Positions 19,741 through 28,656 of a stretch of DNA of 64,000 bases are shown one piece after another (the first letter of the stretch is position 1; each line of letters opens with the position of its first letter). The DNA comes from Burkholderia contaminans. GTDB lineage: Bacteria > Pseudomonadota > Gammaproteobacteria > Burkholderiales > Burkholderiaceae. Position numbers and translations under genes: made by a program. The notes beneath the pieces are model-generated. The model was not told the DNA's origin, made no database searches, and worked only from the letters and a program-made list of their open reading frames with translations. The DNA lies in the NCBI RefSeq assembly GCF_029633825.1, contig NZ_CP090641.1, forward strand, positions 806,001 to 870,000, in the 5' to 3' direction.

Positions 19741-21273
19741 ATGTCCGATGCCAGCTCGTCCTCGTCCCGCGCCGCCGCCCCATCGGCCGCGGCTTCCGCG
19801 CCGAAAATCGGCGTCATTCCCGCCACGCTGATGGTCGCGGGCAACATGATGGGCTCCGGCGTCTTCATGCTGCCCGCGAACCTCGCCGCCACCGGCGGCA
19901 TCGCGATCTTCGGCTGGCTGATCACCGTCGTCGGCGCAGTGTCGCTCGCGCTCGTGTTCGCGAAGCTCGCGGCGATCGACCCGGCCGCCGGCGGCCCGTA
20001 TGCGTATGCGCGCAAGTCGTTCGGCCCGTACATGGGCTACCAGACCAACCTGATCTACTGGCTCGCGAACGTGCTCGGCAACGTCGGCCTCGCGGTCGCC
20101 GGCCTCGGCTACCTCACGCATTTCTTCCCGGTCCTGAAGGACCCGCTCGTGTTCGCGCTCGCGCAGATCTTCGTGATCTGGCTGTTCACGTACGCGAACA
20201 TCCTCGGGCCGAACGTCGTCGGCCGCGTGCAGTCGGTCACGACGGTCTTCGCGCTCGTGCCGATCCTCGGGATGGCCGTGTTCGGCTGGTTCTGGTTCAG
20301 CAAGGACGTGTACTTCGCCGGCTGGAACGTGTCGGGCACCAACAGCTTCAGCGCGATCGGCGCGACGCTGAACTTCACGCTGTGGGCGTTCATCGGCGTC
20401 GAGAGCGCATCGGTATCGGCCGGTGTCGTCGAGAACCCGTCGCGCAACGTGCCGATCGCGACCGTCGGCGGCGTCGTGCTCGCGGCCGTCTGCTACGTGC
20501 TCAGCTCGACCGTGATCATGGGGATGATCCCGAACAAGGCGCTGCTCGCCTCGAGCGCGCCGTTCGCGGATGCCGCGCGCCTCGCGCTCGGCGATACGGC
20601 CGCGAACGCGGTCGCGCTCTGCGCGGCGCTCGGCTGCCTCGGCTCGCTCGCCGGCTGGACGCTGCTGGTCGGCCAGACCGCGAAGGCGGCCGCCGACGAC
20701 GGCCTGTTCGCCGGCGTGTTCGCCCGCGTGAACTCGAAGAACGTGCCGTCGGCCGGCCTCGCGATCGTCGCGCTGATCATGACCGTGCAGGTGCTCGCGA
20801 CGATGTCGCCGAGCGCCAGCGAACAGTTCGGCAAGATCGCGTCGATCGCCGTGATCATGACGCTGCTGCCGTACATCTACTCGTGCATCGCGATCAAGGT
20901 GCTCGGCTACGGCAAGATGCCGTCGCACCAGTTCACGTTCTACACGATCGTCGGCCTGATCGGCGCCGTCTACGCGCTGTGGGCGATGGTCGGCTCCGAT
21001 GGCCAGCAAACGCGCTGGTCGCTGATCTTCGTCGTCGCGACGATCGTCTTCTACGAGCTGTCGATCAACCGCCAGCGCGAGATCGAGGAAACCCACATCC
21101 ATCCGGGCGGCCGCTCGCCGCGCTGGGTGCGCTATCTCGCGCTCGGCGTGACCATCGCCGCGCTCGCCGCCACGTTCTGGATTTCCGTCGGCCGTCACCA
21201 GGCCGACACCCTTCACGCGCGCTCGCCGGCCGTTGCCGCGAGCGTCCAGGCAACCCAGCAAACGGGGGATTGA
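19741..21273 (+). CDS. Basic amino acid / polyamine antiporter (AdiC/CadB type, APC family)
   Basis: The 510-residue transporter has about twelve membrane segments, with KIGVIPATLMVAGNMMGSGVFMLP as the APC signature found in AdiC, CadB and PotE. The central WAFIGVESASVSAGVVENPSRNVP is the AdiC/CadB-type block around the substrate site. It ends three bases before a basic amino acid decarboxylase gene. Such pairs import the amino acid and export the amine made from it, using up internal protons, which gives acid resistance. Whether arginine/agmatine, lysine/cadaverine or ornithine/putrescine is exchanged cannot be fixed from sequence alone. A Ser/Ala-rich cytoplasmic N terminus of about 20 residues precedes the first segment. 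Confidence 0.87.
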   Translation: MSDASSSSSRAAAPSAAASAPKIGVIPATLMVAGNMMGSGVFMLPANLAATGGIAIFGWLITVVGAVSLALVFAKLAAIDPAAGGPYAYARKSFGPYMGYQTNLIYWLANVLGNVGLAVAGLGYLTHFFPVLKDPLVFALAQIFVIWLFTYANILGPNVVGRVQSVTTVFALVPILGMAVFGWFWFSKDVYFAGWNVSGTNSFSAIGATLNFTLWAFIGVESASVSAGVVENPSRNVPIATVGGVVLAAVCYVLSSTVIMGMIPNKALLASSAPFADAARLALGDTAANAVALCAALGCLGSLAGWTLLVGQTAKAAADDGLFAGVFARVNSKNVPSAGLAIVALIMTVQVLATMSPSASEQFGKIASIAVIMTLLPYIYSCIAIKVLGYGKMPSHQFTFYTIVGLIGAVYALWAMVGSDGQQTRWSLIFVVATIVFYELSINRQREIEETHIHPGGRSPRWVRYLALGVTIAALAATFWISVGRHQADTLHARSPAVAASVQATQQTGD

Positions 21274-21276
21274 TAC

Positions 21277-23616
21277 ATGACCGCTTCCTTGACCCAACCG
21301 GCCTTCCGCCGCCTCGGCATGAAGGCGCTGCTCGTGCAGCACGACATCGATGAACGCACGGCCACCGGGCGCGCCGCGACGGCGCTTGCCGAGGAACTGC
21401 GCACGCGACTCGTCGACGTCGTGATCGCGACGTCCGCCGACGATGCCTGCGCGGTGGTCGCCGCCGATCCGGCAATCCAGTGCCTGCTGCTCAACTGGGA
21501 ACTCGGCAACGACGCCGGCCATGCGCCCGCGCAAGCCGTGCTCGACGCAATGCGCGCACGCAACGCGACCGTGCCCGTGTTCCTGCTCGCGAGCCGCGCG
21601 AGTGCGTCCGCGATTCCGGTCGACGCGATGCGCAAGGCCGACGACTTCATCTGGCTGCTGGAGGACACCACCGCGTTCATCGGCGGGCGCATCGTCGCCG
21701 CGATCGAACGCTATCGCGAGACCGTGCTGCCGCCGATGTTTCGCGCACTCGCGAAATTCTCGCGCGTGTACGAATACTCGTGGCATACGCCCGGCCACAC
21801 GGGCGGCACCGCGTTCCTGAAATCGCCGGTCGGCCGCGCGTATTTCGAATTCTTCGGCGAATCGCTGTTCCGCTCCGACCTGTCGATCTCGGTCGGCGAA
21901 CTCGGCTCGCTGCTCGATCACTCGGGCCCGATCGGCGAAAGCGAACGCTATGCGGCGCGCGTGTTCGGCGCGCATCGCACGTACCACGTGACGAACGGCT
22001 CGTCGATGTCGAACCGCGTGATCCTGATGGCGAGCGTCACGCGCAACCAGGTCGCGCTGTGCGACCGCAACTGCCACAAGTCGGCCGAGCACGCGATGAC
22101 GATGTCCGGCGCGATTCCGACCTACCTGATTCCGTCGCGCAACCACTACGGGATCATCGGGCCGATCATGCCCGAGCGGCTGACGGCCGCCGCCGTGCGG
22201 CTCGCAATCGACGCGAACCCGCTCGTGCGCGGCCGCGACGGCATCGATCCGACGCCCGTCCATGCGCTGATCACGAACTCGACGTACGACGGCCTCTGCT
22301 ACAACGTCGCGCGTGTCGAGGCACTGCTCGGCCAGAGCGTCGATCGATTGCACTTCGACGAGGCATGGTACGGCTACGCGCGCTTCAACCCGATCTACCG
22401 CGACCGTTACGCGATGCACGGCGATCCGTCGCAGCACGACGCCAGCAAGCCGACCGTGTTCGCCACGCAATCGACGCACAAGCTGCTCGCCGCGCTGTCG
22501 CAGGCATCGTTCATTCACGTTCGCGACGGCCGCAACCCGATCGAGCACGCACGCTTCAACGAGGCGTACATGATGCATGCGTCGACGTCGCCGAACTACG
22601 CGATCATCGCGTCGAACGACGTGAGCGCCGCGATGATGGATGGCCCCGGCGGCGAGGCGCTGACGACCGACGCGATCCGCGAGGCCGTCGCGTTCCGCCA
22701 GATGCTGGCGCGCCTGCATACGGAATGCGCGGAGAACAACGACTGGTTCTTCAACGGCTGGCAGCCCGACAGCGTCGTCGATCGCAAGACGGGCCGGCGC
22801 GTGCGCTTCCACGAAGCGGACGAGACGCTGCTCGCCACCGATCCGTCGTGCTGGGTGCTGCATCCGGGCGACACGTGGCACGGCTTCGGCGATATCGAGG
22901 ACGACTACTGCATGCTCGACCCGATCAAGGTGTCTATCGTCACGCCGGGCGTCGCATCGCACGGCGGGCTGATGCCGGTCGGCATTCCGGCGTCGGTCGT
23001 CACCGCGTATCTCGACCGGCACGGGATCGTCGTCGAGAAGACGACCGACTTCACGATCCTGTTCCTGTTCTCGCTCGGCGTGACGAAGGGCAAGTGGGGC
23101 ACGCTCGTCAACACGCTGCTCGACTTCAAGCGCGACTACGATGCGAATGCACCGCTCGAACAGGCGCTGCCCGAGCTCGTCGCGCGCTATCCGGAACGCT
23201 ACGGCAAGCTCGGCCTGCGCGACCTGTGCGACCTGATGTTCAGCGCGATGAGCGACCTGAAGACGACCGAGATGATGTCGCGCGGCTTCTCGACGCTGCC
23301 GAAGCCCGATTACAGCCCGGCCGAGGCGTTCGAGCATCTGGTGCACAACGACATCGAAATGCTGGAGCTCGCGGAGATGGAAGGCCGCACCGTCGCGACG
23401 GGCGTCGTGCCCTATCCGCCCGGCATTCCGCTGCTGATGCCCGGCGAGAACGCGGGGCCGGCCGACGGCCCGCTGCTCGGCTACCTGAAAGCGCTCGAGC
23501 AGTACGACCTGCGCTTCCCGGGCTTCACGCACGACACGCACGGCGTCGAAGTCGAGGATGGCGTGTATCGCATCGCGTGCATCAGGCAGAAGGCGCGCGA
23601 TACCGACACGCGCTGA
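21277..23616 (+). CDS. PLP-dependent arginine/lysine/ornithine decarboxylase
   Basis: The 779-residue enzyme has the three-part build of fold-I basic amino acid decarboxylases: an N-terminal response-regulator-like wing domain (about 1-130), the PLP core and a C-terminal domain. The core shows SWHTPGHTGGTAFLKSP, the DLSISVGELGSLLDHSGPIG block, HFDEAWYGYARF and the PLP lysine K402 in FATQSTHKLLAALSQAS. It would decarboxylate arginine, lysine or ornithine in the cytoplasm. Length is slightly above the usual 710-760. It is cotranscribed with the upstream antiporter, so acid stress is the likely setting. I lean to arginine or lysine but cannot separate them. Confidence 0.88.
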   Translation: MTASLTQPAFRRLGMKALLVQHDIDERTATGRAATALAEELRTRLVDVVIATSADDACAVVAADPAIQCLLLNWELGNDAGHAPAQAVLDAMRARNATVPVFLLASRASASAIPVDAMRKADDFIWLLEDTTAFIGGRIVAAIERYRETVLPPMFRALAKFSRVYEYSWHTPGHTGGTAFLKSPVGRAYFEFFGESLFRSDLSISVGELGSLLDHSGPIGESERYAARVFGAHRTYHVTNGSSMSNRVILMASVTRNQVALCDRNCHKSAEHAMTMSGAIPTYLIPSRNHYGIIGPIMPERLTAAAVRLAIDANPLVRGRDGIDPTPVHALITNSTYDGLCYNVARVEALLGQSVDRLHFDEAWYGYARFNPIYRDRYAMHGDPSQHDASKPTVFATQSTHKLLAALSQASFIHVRDGRNPIEHARFNEAYMMHASTSPNYAIIASNDVSAAMMDGPGGEALTTDAIREAVAFRQMLARLHTECAENNDWFFNGWQPDSVVDRKTGRRVRFHEADETLLATDPSCWVLHPGDTWHGFGDIEDDYCMLDPIKVSIVTPGVASHGGLMPVGIPASVVTAYLDRHGIVVEKTTDFTILFLFSLGVTKGKWGTLVNTLLDFKRDYDANAPLEQALPELVARYPERYGKLGLRDLCDLMFSAMSDLKTTEMMSRGFSTLPKPDYSPAEAFEHLVHNDIEMLELAEMEGRTVATGVVPYPPGIPLLMPGENAGPADGPLLGYLKALEQYDLRFPGFTHDTHGVEVEDGVYRIACIRQKARDTDTR

Positions 23617-23627
23617 GTGCGCGACGC

Positions 23628-23657
23628 GACGCCTGCCGCCGCCTGGCGGCGGGCGTC
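23628..23657 (+). terminator. Strong hairpin after the decarboxylase gene
   Basis: Eleven bases after the stop, GACGCCTGCCGCC pairs with GGCGGCGGGCGTC around GCCT, with a single G-U wobble. No T tract follows, so it may work with Rho or protect the 3' end rather than terminate alone. Confidence 0.55.
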
Positions 23658-23780
23658 GCCGCTTGCAGCCGCTTGCAGCCGGCGTCGGCCGCTCACACGG
23701 CCGGCCGCTCTCAGGGATGCGCGATCGTGGGCCGCCGCTGTGCCGTCAGAGGAAAACGTCGACGGGAATCGGTACGGTAC

Positions 23781-24755
23781 TCAGGCGTCCCGTGCGCTTT
23801 CGCCGCGACTCATCCCGCGCCGGTACGCGGCCGGGCTCGTCGCCGCGACGCGCCGGAAATGCCGGCGCAGCGATTCCTCGGAACCGAACCCCGCACGCGC
23901 CGCGACCTGCGCGAGCGATAGCGCGGGATGCGCTTCGAGCATGTCCTTCGCGACGTTCACGCGCTCGCGGATCAGCCACGCGAGCGGCGACATCCCCGTT
24001 GCATCCGCGAACTGACGCTGCAGCGTGCGCGTGCTCATCGCAGCCTGCGCGGCGAGCGACGCGAGCGTATGCGGCTCGGCCGCGTGCGCGCGCATCCAGT
24101 CGATCAGCTTCGCGAGCCGGTCGGTGCCGCCCGGCGCGACCGGACGCGGCACGAACTGCGCCTGCCCGCCGTCACGATGCGGCGGCAGCACGAGGCGCTG
24201 CGCAACCCGGTTCGCGATCGCGCCGCCGTGATCGCGGCGCACGAGATGCAGCAGCATGTCGAGCCCCGCCGCCGATCCGGCCGATGTGATCACCTGCCCT
24301 TCGTCGACGTACAGCGCGTCGGGATTCACGCGCAGCGCCGGATAGCGCGCCTGCAGTTTCTCCGCATAGCGCCAGTGGGTCGTCACCGTGAGGCCGTCGA
24401 GCACGCCGGCCGCGGCCAGCACGAACACGCCCGAACAGATCGAGCAGAGCCGCGCGCCGCGACGATGCGCGGCCCGCAGTTTCTTCAGCAACGGCTCCGG
24501 CGGCCGTTCGTCCGGATCGCGCCAGCCGGGAATCACGATGGTGTCGGCGCGATCGAGCGTCGCGAGCCGATAGGGCGCGGCGACCGTGATGCCGCCCGCG
24601 GCGCGCACGGGCCCCGGCTCGCTCGCGCAGACCGCGAAGCGATACCAGTCGACCCCGAGTTCGGGGCGTTCGAGGGCGAACAGTTCGACCACGCAGCCGA
24701 ATTCGAACGTGCAGAGGCGATCGTAGGCAAGCGCGACGACGAGATGATTGTGCAT
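23781..24755 (-). CDS. ftrA: FtrA-type transcriptional regulator (DJ-1/PfpI domain plus AraC HTH)
   Basis: The 324-residue protein joins a DJ-1/PfpI-like sensor domain (MHNHLVVALAYDRLCTFEFG ... to about 190, with the nucleophile-elbow cysteine in ARLCSICSGVFVLAAAG) to a C-terminal AraC-type double helix-turn-helix (TLASLAAQAAMSTRTLQRQF and LSLAQVAARAGFGSEESLRRHF). This is the GlxA/FtrA family. It is divergent from a rhodanese gene 110 bases away, an arrangement commonly seen for ftrA. The ligand or stress sensed is unknown, but control of the neighbouring rhodanese gene is likely. Confidence 0.88.
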   Translation of the reverse strand: MHNHLVVALAYDRLCTFEFGCVVELFALERPELGVDWYRFAVCASEPGPVRAAGGITVAAPYRLATLDRADTIVIPGWRDPDERPPEPLLKKLRAAHRRGARLCSICSGVFVLAAAGVLDGLTVTTHWRYAEKLQARYPALRVNPDALYVDEGQVITSAGSAAGLDMLLHLVRRDHGGAIANRVAQRLVLPPHRDGGQAQFVPRPVAPGGTDRLAKLIDWMRAHAAEPHTLASLAAQAAMSTRTLQRQFADATGMSPLAWLIRERVNVAKDMLEAHPALSLAQVAARAGFGSEESLRRHFRRVAATSPAAYRRGMSRGESARDA

Positions 24756-24865
24756 GGCGCGATGTTACCGGAACTTGTCGATCGCGCCACTGCCGCGAAA
24801 CGCGCCGAACCGCGATACTGCCCTTCATTCCACCGCGTTCCGCGCAATCTTCAGGAGAACCTGCC

Positions 24866-25285
24866 ATGTCCTACGTCACCGACGCACCCGCCGCCGACAG
24901 CCCCGCCGCCCTCGCGCATTTCGAGGCCTCGCTGCGCTTCGAGACCGACTGCTGGGACGTGCACGACGCGCTCGCGTCGGGCACGCCCGATTTCGTGCTG
25001 CTCGACGTGCGCGGCCCCGATCAGTTCGCCGCCGGCCACGTGCCCGGCGCGCGCAACCTGCCGCGCCGCAAGATCATCGAGAGCAAGCTCGCCGGCTATC
25101 CGGCCGGCACGCTGTTCGTCGTCTACTGCGCGGGCCCCCACTGCAACGGCGCCGCGCGTGCGGCGATCCAGCTCGCGCGCCTCGGCCGGCCGGTCAAGCT
25201 GATGATCGGCGGCGTGACGGGCTGGCTCGACGAAGGTTTCGCGTTGAGCAACGAAGTGCCACCGGCAGGCACCGAAGCCGGCTGA
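24866..25285 (+). CDS. Rhodanese-like sulfurtransferase
   Basis: A single rhodanese domain fills this 139-residue protein. VLLDVRGPDQFAAGHVPGARNLP is the CH2A-type motif, and the active-site loop is VYCAGPHCNGA, with C88 as the persulfide-forming cysteine and a second cysteine at 93. It would transfer sulfane sulfur to thiophilic acceptors in the cytoplasm. CAGGAG lies just before the ATG. It is divergently paired with ftrA, which probably regulates it. Confidence 0.88.
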   Translation: MSYVTDAPAADSPAALAHFEASLRFETDCWDVHDALASGTPDFVLLDVRGPDQFAAGHVPGARNLPRRKIIESKLAGYPAGTLFVVYCAGPHCNGAARAAIQLARLGRPVKLMIGGVTGWLDEGFALSNEVPPAGTEAG

Positions 25286-25386
25286 TCGTCATTAAAAACG
25301 CAACAATCAATTGCTTGGCCACGGCCTGCACGCAAACGGAAAAAGCGCGATACTCGGTTCCATTGCAGTTCGGATGGAGCAGCAAC

Positions 25387-25713
25387 ATGCAGAACGCAGT
25401 CCTGATTCAAGTGGCCGGTTCGGTAGCCGCGATCGCGATCTATTTCCTGCCGGCGGTCATCGCCGACCGGCGTGGCCGGCACGACAAGCTGACGGTCGCG
25501 ATGTTCAACGCGCTGTTCGGGTGGACCGGCATCGGCTGGCTGATGACGCTGTACTGGGCCTGCCAGCCGAACCCGCGCACCGATGTCGCGCAGACGATCC
25601 TCGCAAAGCGCCGCGGCATCAGCATGCGGACCTTCTCGACCGGTCTCGTTGAACGCGTGCAGCGCCGCGTGGCCGCCCAGGAGCAATGGGCGGAGAAACA
25701 AGGCTGCCGTTAA
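25387..25713 (+). CDS. Superinfection-immunity-like (Imm family) small membrane protein
   Basis: The 108-residue product has two hydrophobic segments, VAGSVAAIAIYFLPAVIA and ALFGWTGIGWLMTLYWACQP, separated by a basic loop (DRRGRHDKLTVAMFN). The pattern YFLPA...N...GWTGIGWL...W is that of the superinfection immunity protein family named after phage T4 Imm. Chromosomal members are common in proteobacteria and need not be phage-derived or anti-phage; function here is unknown. No other phage genes are nearby. It is convergent with the P450 gene, 15 bases away. Confidence 0.75.
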   Translation: MQNAVLIQVAGSVAAIAIYFLPAVIADRRGRHDKLTVAMFNALFGWTGIGWLMTLYWACQPNPRTDVAQTILAKRRGISMRTFSTGLVERVQRRVAAQEQWAEKQGCR

Positions 25714-25728
25714 GTCCCTCTTTCCCCT

Positions 25729-26904
25729 TCACCGTGCCGCGTCGAACTTCGGCATCCTGACGTTGGTCGACGCGCGGTAGTCCCACGCCAGCCCGTCGCG
25801 CGGCGGTACGCCGCCCGCCCGCAGCCACGCCCCGAACGCCCCCGCCGTCACCGCCCGCGCGATCCGCTCGCCCGGGCAACCATGCGGCCCCGTGCCGAAG
25901 CCGAAATTCGGCCCGGCCGCGCGGCCGGGCATGAACCTCTGCGGATCGCGATGCACGGCCGGGTCGCGGTTCGCGGCGGCGAGCACGACGAGAATCGCAT
26001 CGCCGGCTTCGACGGTCACGCCTTCGATCGTCGAGCGCGATGCAACGAAGCGGCGCGTGTTCTGCACCGGTGAGTCGAAGCGCCCGACTTCGCCGACGAA
26101 TGCGTCGAGCGCGGCATCGTCCGGCGTGACGCGCGCGGCATTCGCCCCCGCTTCCCCGTGCCACGCCACCAGCGTATTGCCGAGCCATGCGGCGGTCGCC
26201 TCGCAGGTCTGCGACAGCAGCCCGACGAGATTCGCGACCAGCGCGCCGCTTGCCTGCCAGCCCGACGCGCGGGCCGCCTGCTGGACGGCGGCAACGAGCG
26301 TGCCGTCGTGCGCATGCGTCCGCGCGACGCGCTCCGTCATCCGGTCGAGCAGCGCTCGCGCCGCGTCGCTCGCGCGGGCCAGTGCCGCGGCATCCGACAA
26401 CGGCGACAGCGCGGCGACGAAATCGACGACCTGCGCCGCGATACCGTCGAGCTGCGTCTCGTCGAAGCCGAGCAGATCGGCAACCGCGCAAACGGGCACC
26501 GTCATGCACCACGCGTTCAGCGCGCCGGCATCGCCCGGCGCCGGCAAGCGCCGCGCGGCAACCTGCGCGGCACGGTCGCGCAGCGCCGCCGGGTCGATCG
26601 GCGCGAACGCCGTGCGCAGCGCCTGCTTCGGCACGTCGTGCCGCAACACACCATCGTTCATGCGCACCAGCTCGCCGAACAGCGCGCCGGCCGTCGTACC
26701 GCGCAATGCGGGCGGCACGGGGGCGTCCAGCGGGCGAACCCGGCAGGCCGGATGACCGAGCACGGCCGTCACGGCGGCCGCGCGGCTCGCGACCCACAGG
26801 CCGAGCGTGGCGTCGAACGCGAGCGGCGGCCCGTCGACGAGCGCCGCATAGTAGGGATAGGGATCGCGGTGCGTGACCGCTGCGATGGGATCGGTCGGGT
26901 TCAT
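25729..26904 (-). CDS. Cytochrome P450
   Basis: The 391-residue protein carries the P450 heme-binding signature FGFGTGPHGCPGERIA, with the cysteine as axial ligand, and the K-helix ExxR in EVGRF. The I-helix reads GLLSQTCEATAAWLG: the glutamate of the usual acid-alcohol pair is there, but the following threonine is replaced by alanine. Length is typical of soluble bacterial class I enzymes, which need a ferredoxin and reductase; none is encoded nearby. The substrate is unknown. I start it at MNPTDPIAAV because the longer frame upstream overlaps the DUF2158 gene region. Confidence 0.88.
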   Translation of the reverse strand: MNPTDPIAAVTHRDPYPYYAALVDGPPLAFDATLGLWVASRAAAVTAVLGHPACRVRPLDAPVPPALRGTTAGALFGELVRMNDGVLRHDVPKQALRTAFAPIDPAALRDRAAQVAARRLPAPGDAGALNAWCMTVPVCAVADLLGFDETQLDGIAAQVVDFVAALSPLSDAAALARASDAARALLDRMTERVARTHAHDGTLVAAVQQAARASGWQASGALVANLVGLLSQTCEATAAWLGNTLVAWHGEAGANAARVTPDDAALDAFVGEVGRFDSPVQNTRRFVASRSTIEGVTVEAGDAILVVLAAANRDPAVHRDPQRFMPGRAAGPNFGFGTGPHGCPGERIARAVTAGAFGAWLRAGGVPPRDGLAWDYRASTNVRMPKFDAAR

Positions 26905-27005
26905 GCAGACAGTATCGGGGCAGCGCACTGCCGCATGTTTCGGGCTGACGTGAAATGTCGCGGCGCGGGTACCGGGCATGGCGGCATCGCGACGAAAGCC
27001 GATCG

Positions 27006-27272
27006 TCAGGCCGCCGACCGGTAGCGATGCGACTGCATCCGCATGCGGACGCGCCCGGCCGAAATCGCGCGCGGCTCGGGCACCACCGTGTCGTGGGGGA
27101 ACATTTCCTGCCGGAATTCGCCGTTTTCGTCGAACCACTGGCAGATCAGCCAGTCGCCGTCGTCGAATACGACCGGCCCGGCATAGGTGACGGTCATGCG
27201 CGGGCCGCCCGTCTTCAGCGTCACGACATCGCCGACGCGAAACCTGACGCGTTGATTTTCTCGGTTCGTCAT
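27006..27272 (-). CDS. YodC-family (DUF2158) small protein
   Basis: This 88-residue protein has the YodC/DUF2158 pattern: RVGDVVTLKTGGPRMTV near the start, followed by the WLICQWFDENGEFRQEMF block, a small beta-barrel-like fold of unknown role. A basic C-terminal tail (RVRMRMQSHRYRSAA) is extra. No signal peptide. It is a single gene, transcribed from the AT-rich gap to its right, and its stop lies about 100 bases before the P450 start on the same strand. Confidence 0.8.
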   Translation of the reverse strand: MTNRENQRVRFRVGDVVTLKTGGPRMTVTYAGPVVFDDGDWLICQWFDENGEFRQEMFPHDTVVPEPRAISAGRVRMRMQSHRYRSAA

Positions 27273-27609
27273 CGCTCTCTCAGCATATTTATATATCGAT
27301 ATTCCCGGGGGCTTGCCAACCGTTCATTCGAACGTGCCGCAGATTATCAATCAAAAAATCAGCCGGCAACTCCCGCGTTCAAAAACATACTGAACGGGAA
27401 AATGCAACAATGCGCGGCATCGACGCGCGCGGCGCTCACCCGATCGCCCGATCCGGCGCGGCTTGTGCGCCGGCGCCGGTCGAACGGGCGGGAATGCGGA
27501 GAATAGACGATGTATTTTGCGTCGTCACCGACGTTTAATTCGAACGCGAAATCGGTTGATTATTGTCAATCAACATTTGATTGGAAACGATCCCACGCTT
27601 TATCGACGC
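27273..27609. other. AT-rich intergenic gap
   Basis: No gene or clear repeat is visible in these 337 bases, which hold the promoter of the DUF2158 gene and the 3' end of the PEP-mutase-like gene. AT-rich blocks at about 27280-27305, 27340-27400 and 27530-27600 contrast with the surroundings and may mark regulator-binding or acquired DNA. Confidence 0.4.
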
Positions 27610-28470
27610 TCATTCCCCGAACAAAACCGGCGAATTATCGGGTGACGCAAACCAGCGGTTGATATCGCGCCCGGGCACGGCAGCTTGCGTAAATGTAAAC
27701 GTGCCGTCCTGCGCCATCTCCTTCGCCGCGCGCAGAAAGGCGCCGAGCGCGGCCCGCGCCAGCGCGCCGCCGACGCTCACGCGCTTCACGCCGAGCGCCG
27801 CCAGCGCGTCGAGGCTCAGCAAGCCGCCCTGCAGCCCCATCACGACGTTCACGGGCGCACCGACCGCCTGCGTCACCGCCGCGATATCGTCCGCATCGGT
27901 GATGCCCGGCGCGTACAGCACGTCGGCGCCCGCGTCGCGATAGGCGACGAGCCGGGCGATCGTGTCGGCGAGGTCGTGGCGGCCATGCAGGTAGTTTTCG
28001 CAGCGCGCGGTCAGCGTGAACGGAAACGGCAGCGCGCGTGCCGCGTCGACGGCCGCCGCGATGCGCTCGATCGCCGCTTCGCGCGCGTAGATCGGCGCGT
28101 CGGCGCGGCCCGTCGCGTCCTCGATCGAGCCGCCCACCGCGCCGGCCTCGGCCGCGAGCCGGATCGTTTCGGCCACCGTGGCGGGCGCGTCGCCGAAGCC
28201 GTTCTCCAGATCGGCGCTGACGGGCAAACCGCCCGCGGAAACGATCTCGGCGATGTGATCGAGCATCGCGTCGCGGTCGATCGCGTTGTCGGGCTGCCCT
28301 TTCGAGAACGCATAGCCGGCACTCGTGGTCGCGAGCGCCTCGAAGCCGGCCATCGCGAGCAGGCGCGCGGTGCCGGCGTCCCACGGGTTCGGGATGATGA
28401 ACGCGCCGGGGCGCGCATGCAGGGCGCGGAAGGCTTCGGCTTGGCGGGCTTGCAGGTCGGAACGGGTCAT
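27610..28470 (-). CDS. Isocitrate lyase / PEP mutase superfamily protein
   Basis: The 286-residue protein is of the PEP mutase/isocitrate lyase superfamily, the group that includes methylisocitrate lyase and oxaloacetate decarboxylase. Visible marks are FIIPNPWDAGTARLLAMAGF at the start, ALATTSAGYA, the metal-binding LPVSADLENGFGD, VGGSIEDATG and FTLTARCENYLHGR. The strict lyase motif KKCGH is absent; CENY sits in the variable catalytic loop, so it is probably not a true isocitrate lyase. The reaction is unknown; C-C or P-C bond chemistry on a 2-oxoacid is the family theme. It has no operon partner. Confidence 0.82.
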   Translation of the reverse strand: MTRSDLQARQAEAFRALHARPGAFIIPNPWDAGTARLLAMAGFEALATTSAGYAFSKGQPDNAIDRDAMLDHIAEIVSAGGLPVSADLENGFGDAPATVAETIRLAAEAGAVGGSIEDATGRADAPIYAREAAIERIAAAVDAARALPFPFTLTARCENYLHGRHDLADTIARLVAYRDAGADVLYAPGITDADDIAAVTQAVGAPVNVVMGLQGGLLSLDALAALGVKRVSVGGALARAALGAFLRAAKEMAQDGTFTFTQAAVPGRDINRWFASPDNSPVLFGE

Positions 28471-28656
28471 CGCGGACTCCGGAAGGAAGTTGACGACCGA
28501 GCTTACGCCGGTCGTGCACGCGACGTTTCAGCGTTCGCCGAAATGTCGGCGCGCGACTGGAAAAACCTGGCGCGTCGACTGTACGCCAGCAGCCGGCGAC
28601 GAGCGGGCCGGCGCCGCCACCGGCGCGTTAGCGGCTCATTAGCGGCCCACGATCGT

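Noticed and set aside
19708..23541. A very long minus-strand open frame (over 1,200 codons) opposite the antiporter and decarboxylase genes
   Set aside because: It is a G+C-driven antisense shadow: its translation is Arg/His/Asp-rich with no domain, while the plus strand carries two clear families.
25387..25713. Prophage remnant because of the Imm-like protein
   Set aside because: No integrase, structural or lysis genes nearby; the family is widespread on chromosomes.
27312..27325. A tenth, reverse copy of the repeat (CTTGCCAAC)
   Set aside because: Only nine bases match and the TCCACA/TGTGGA arms are missing.
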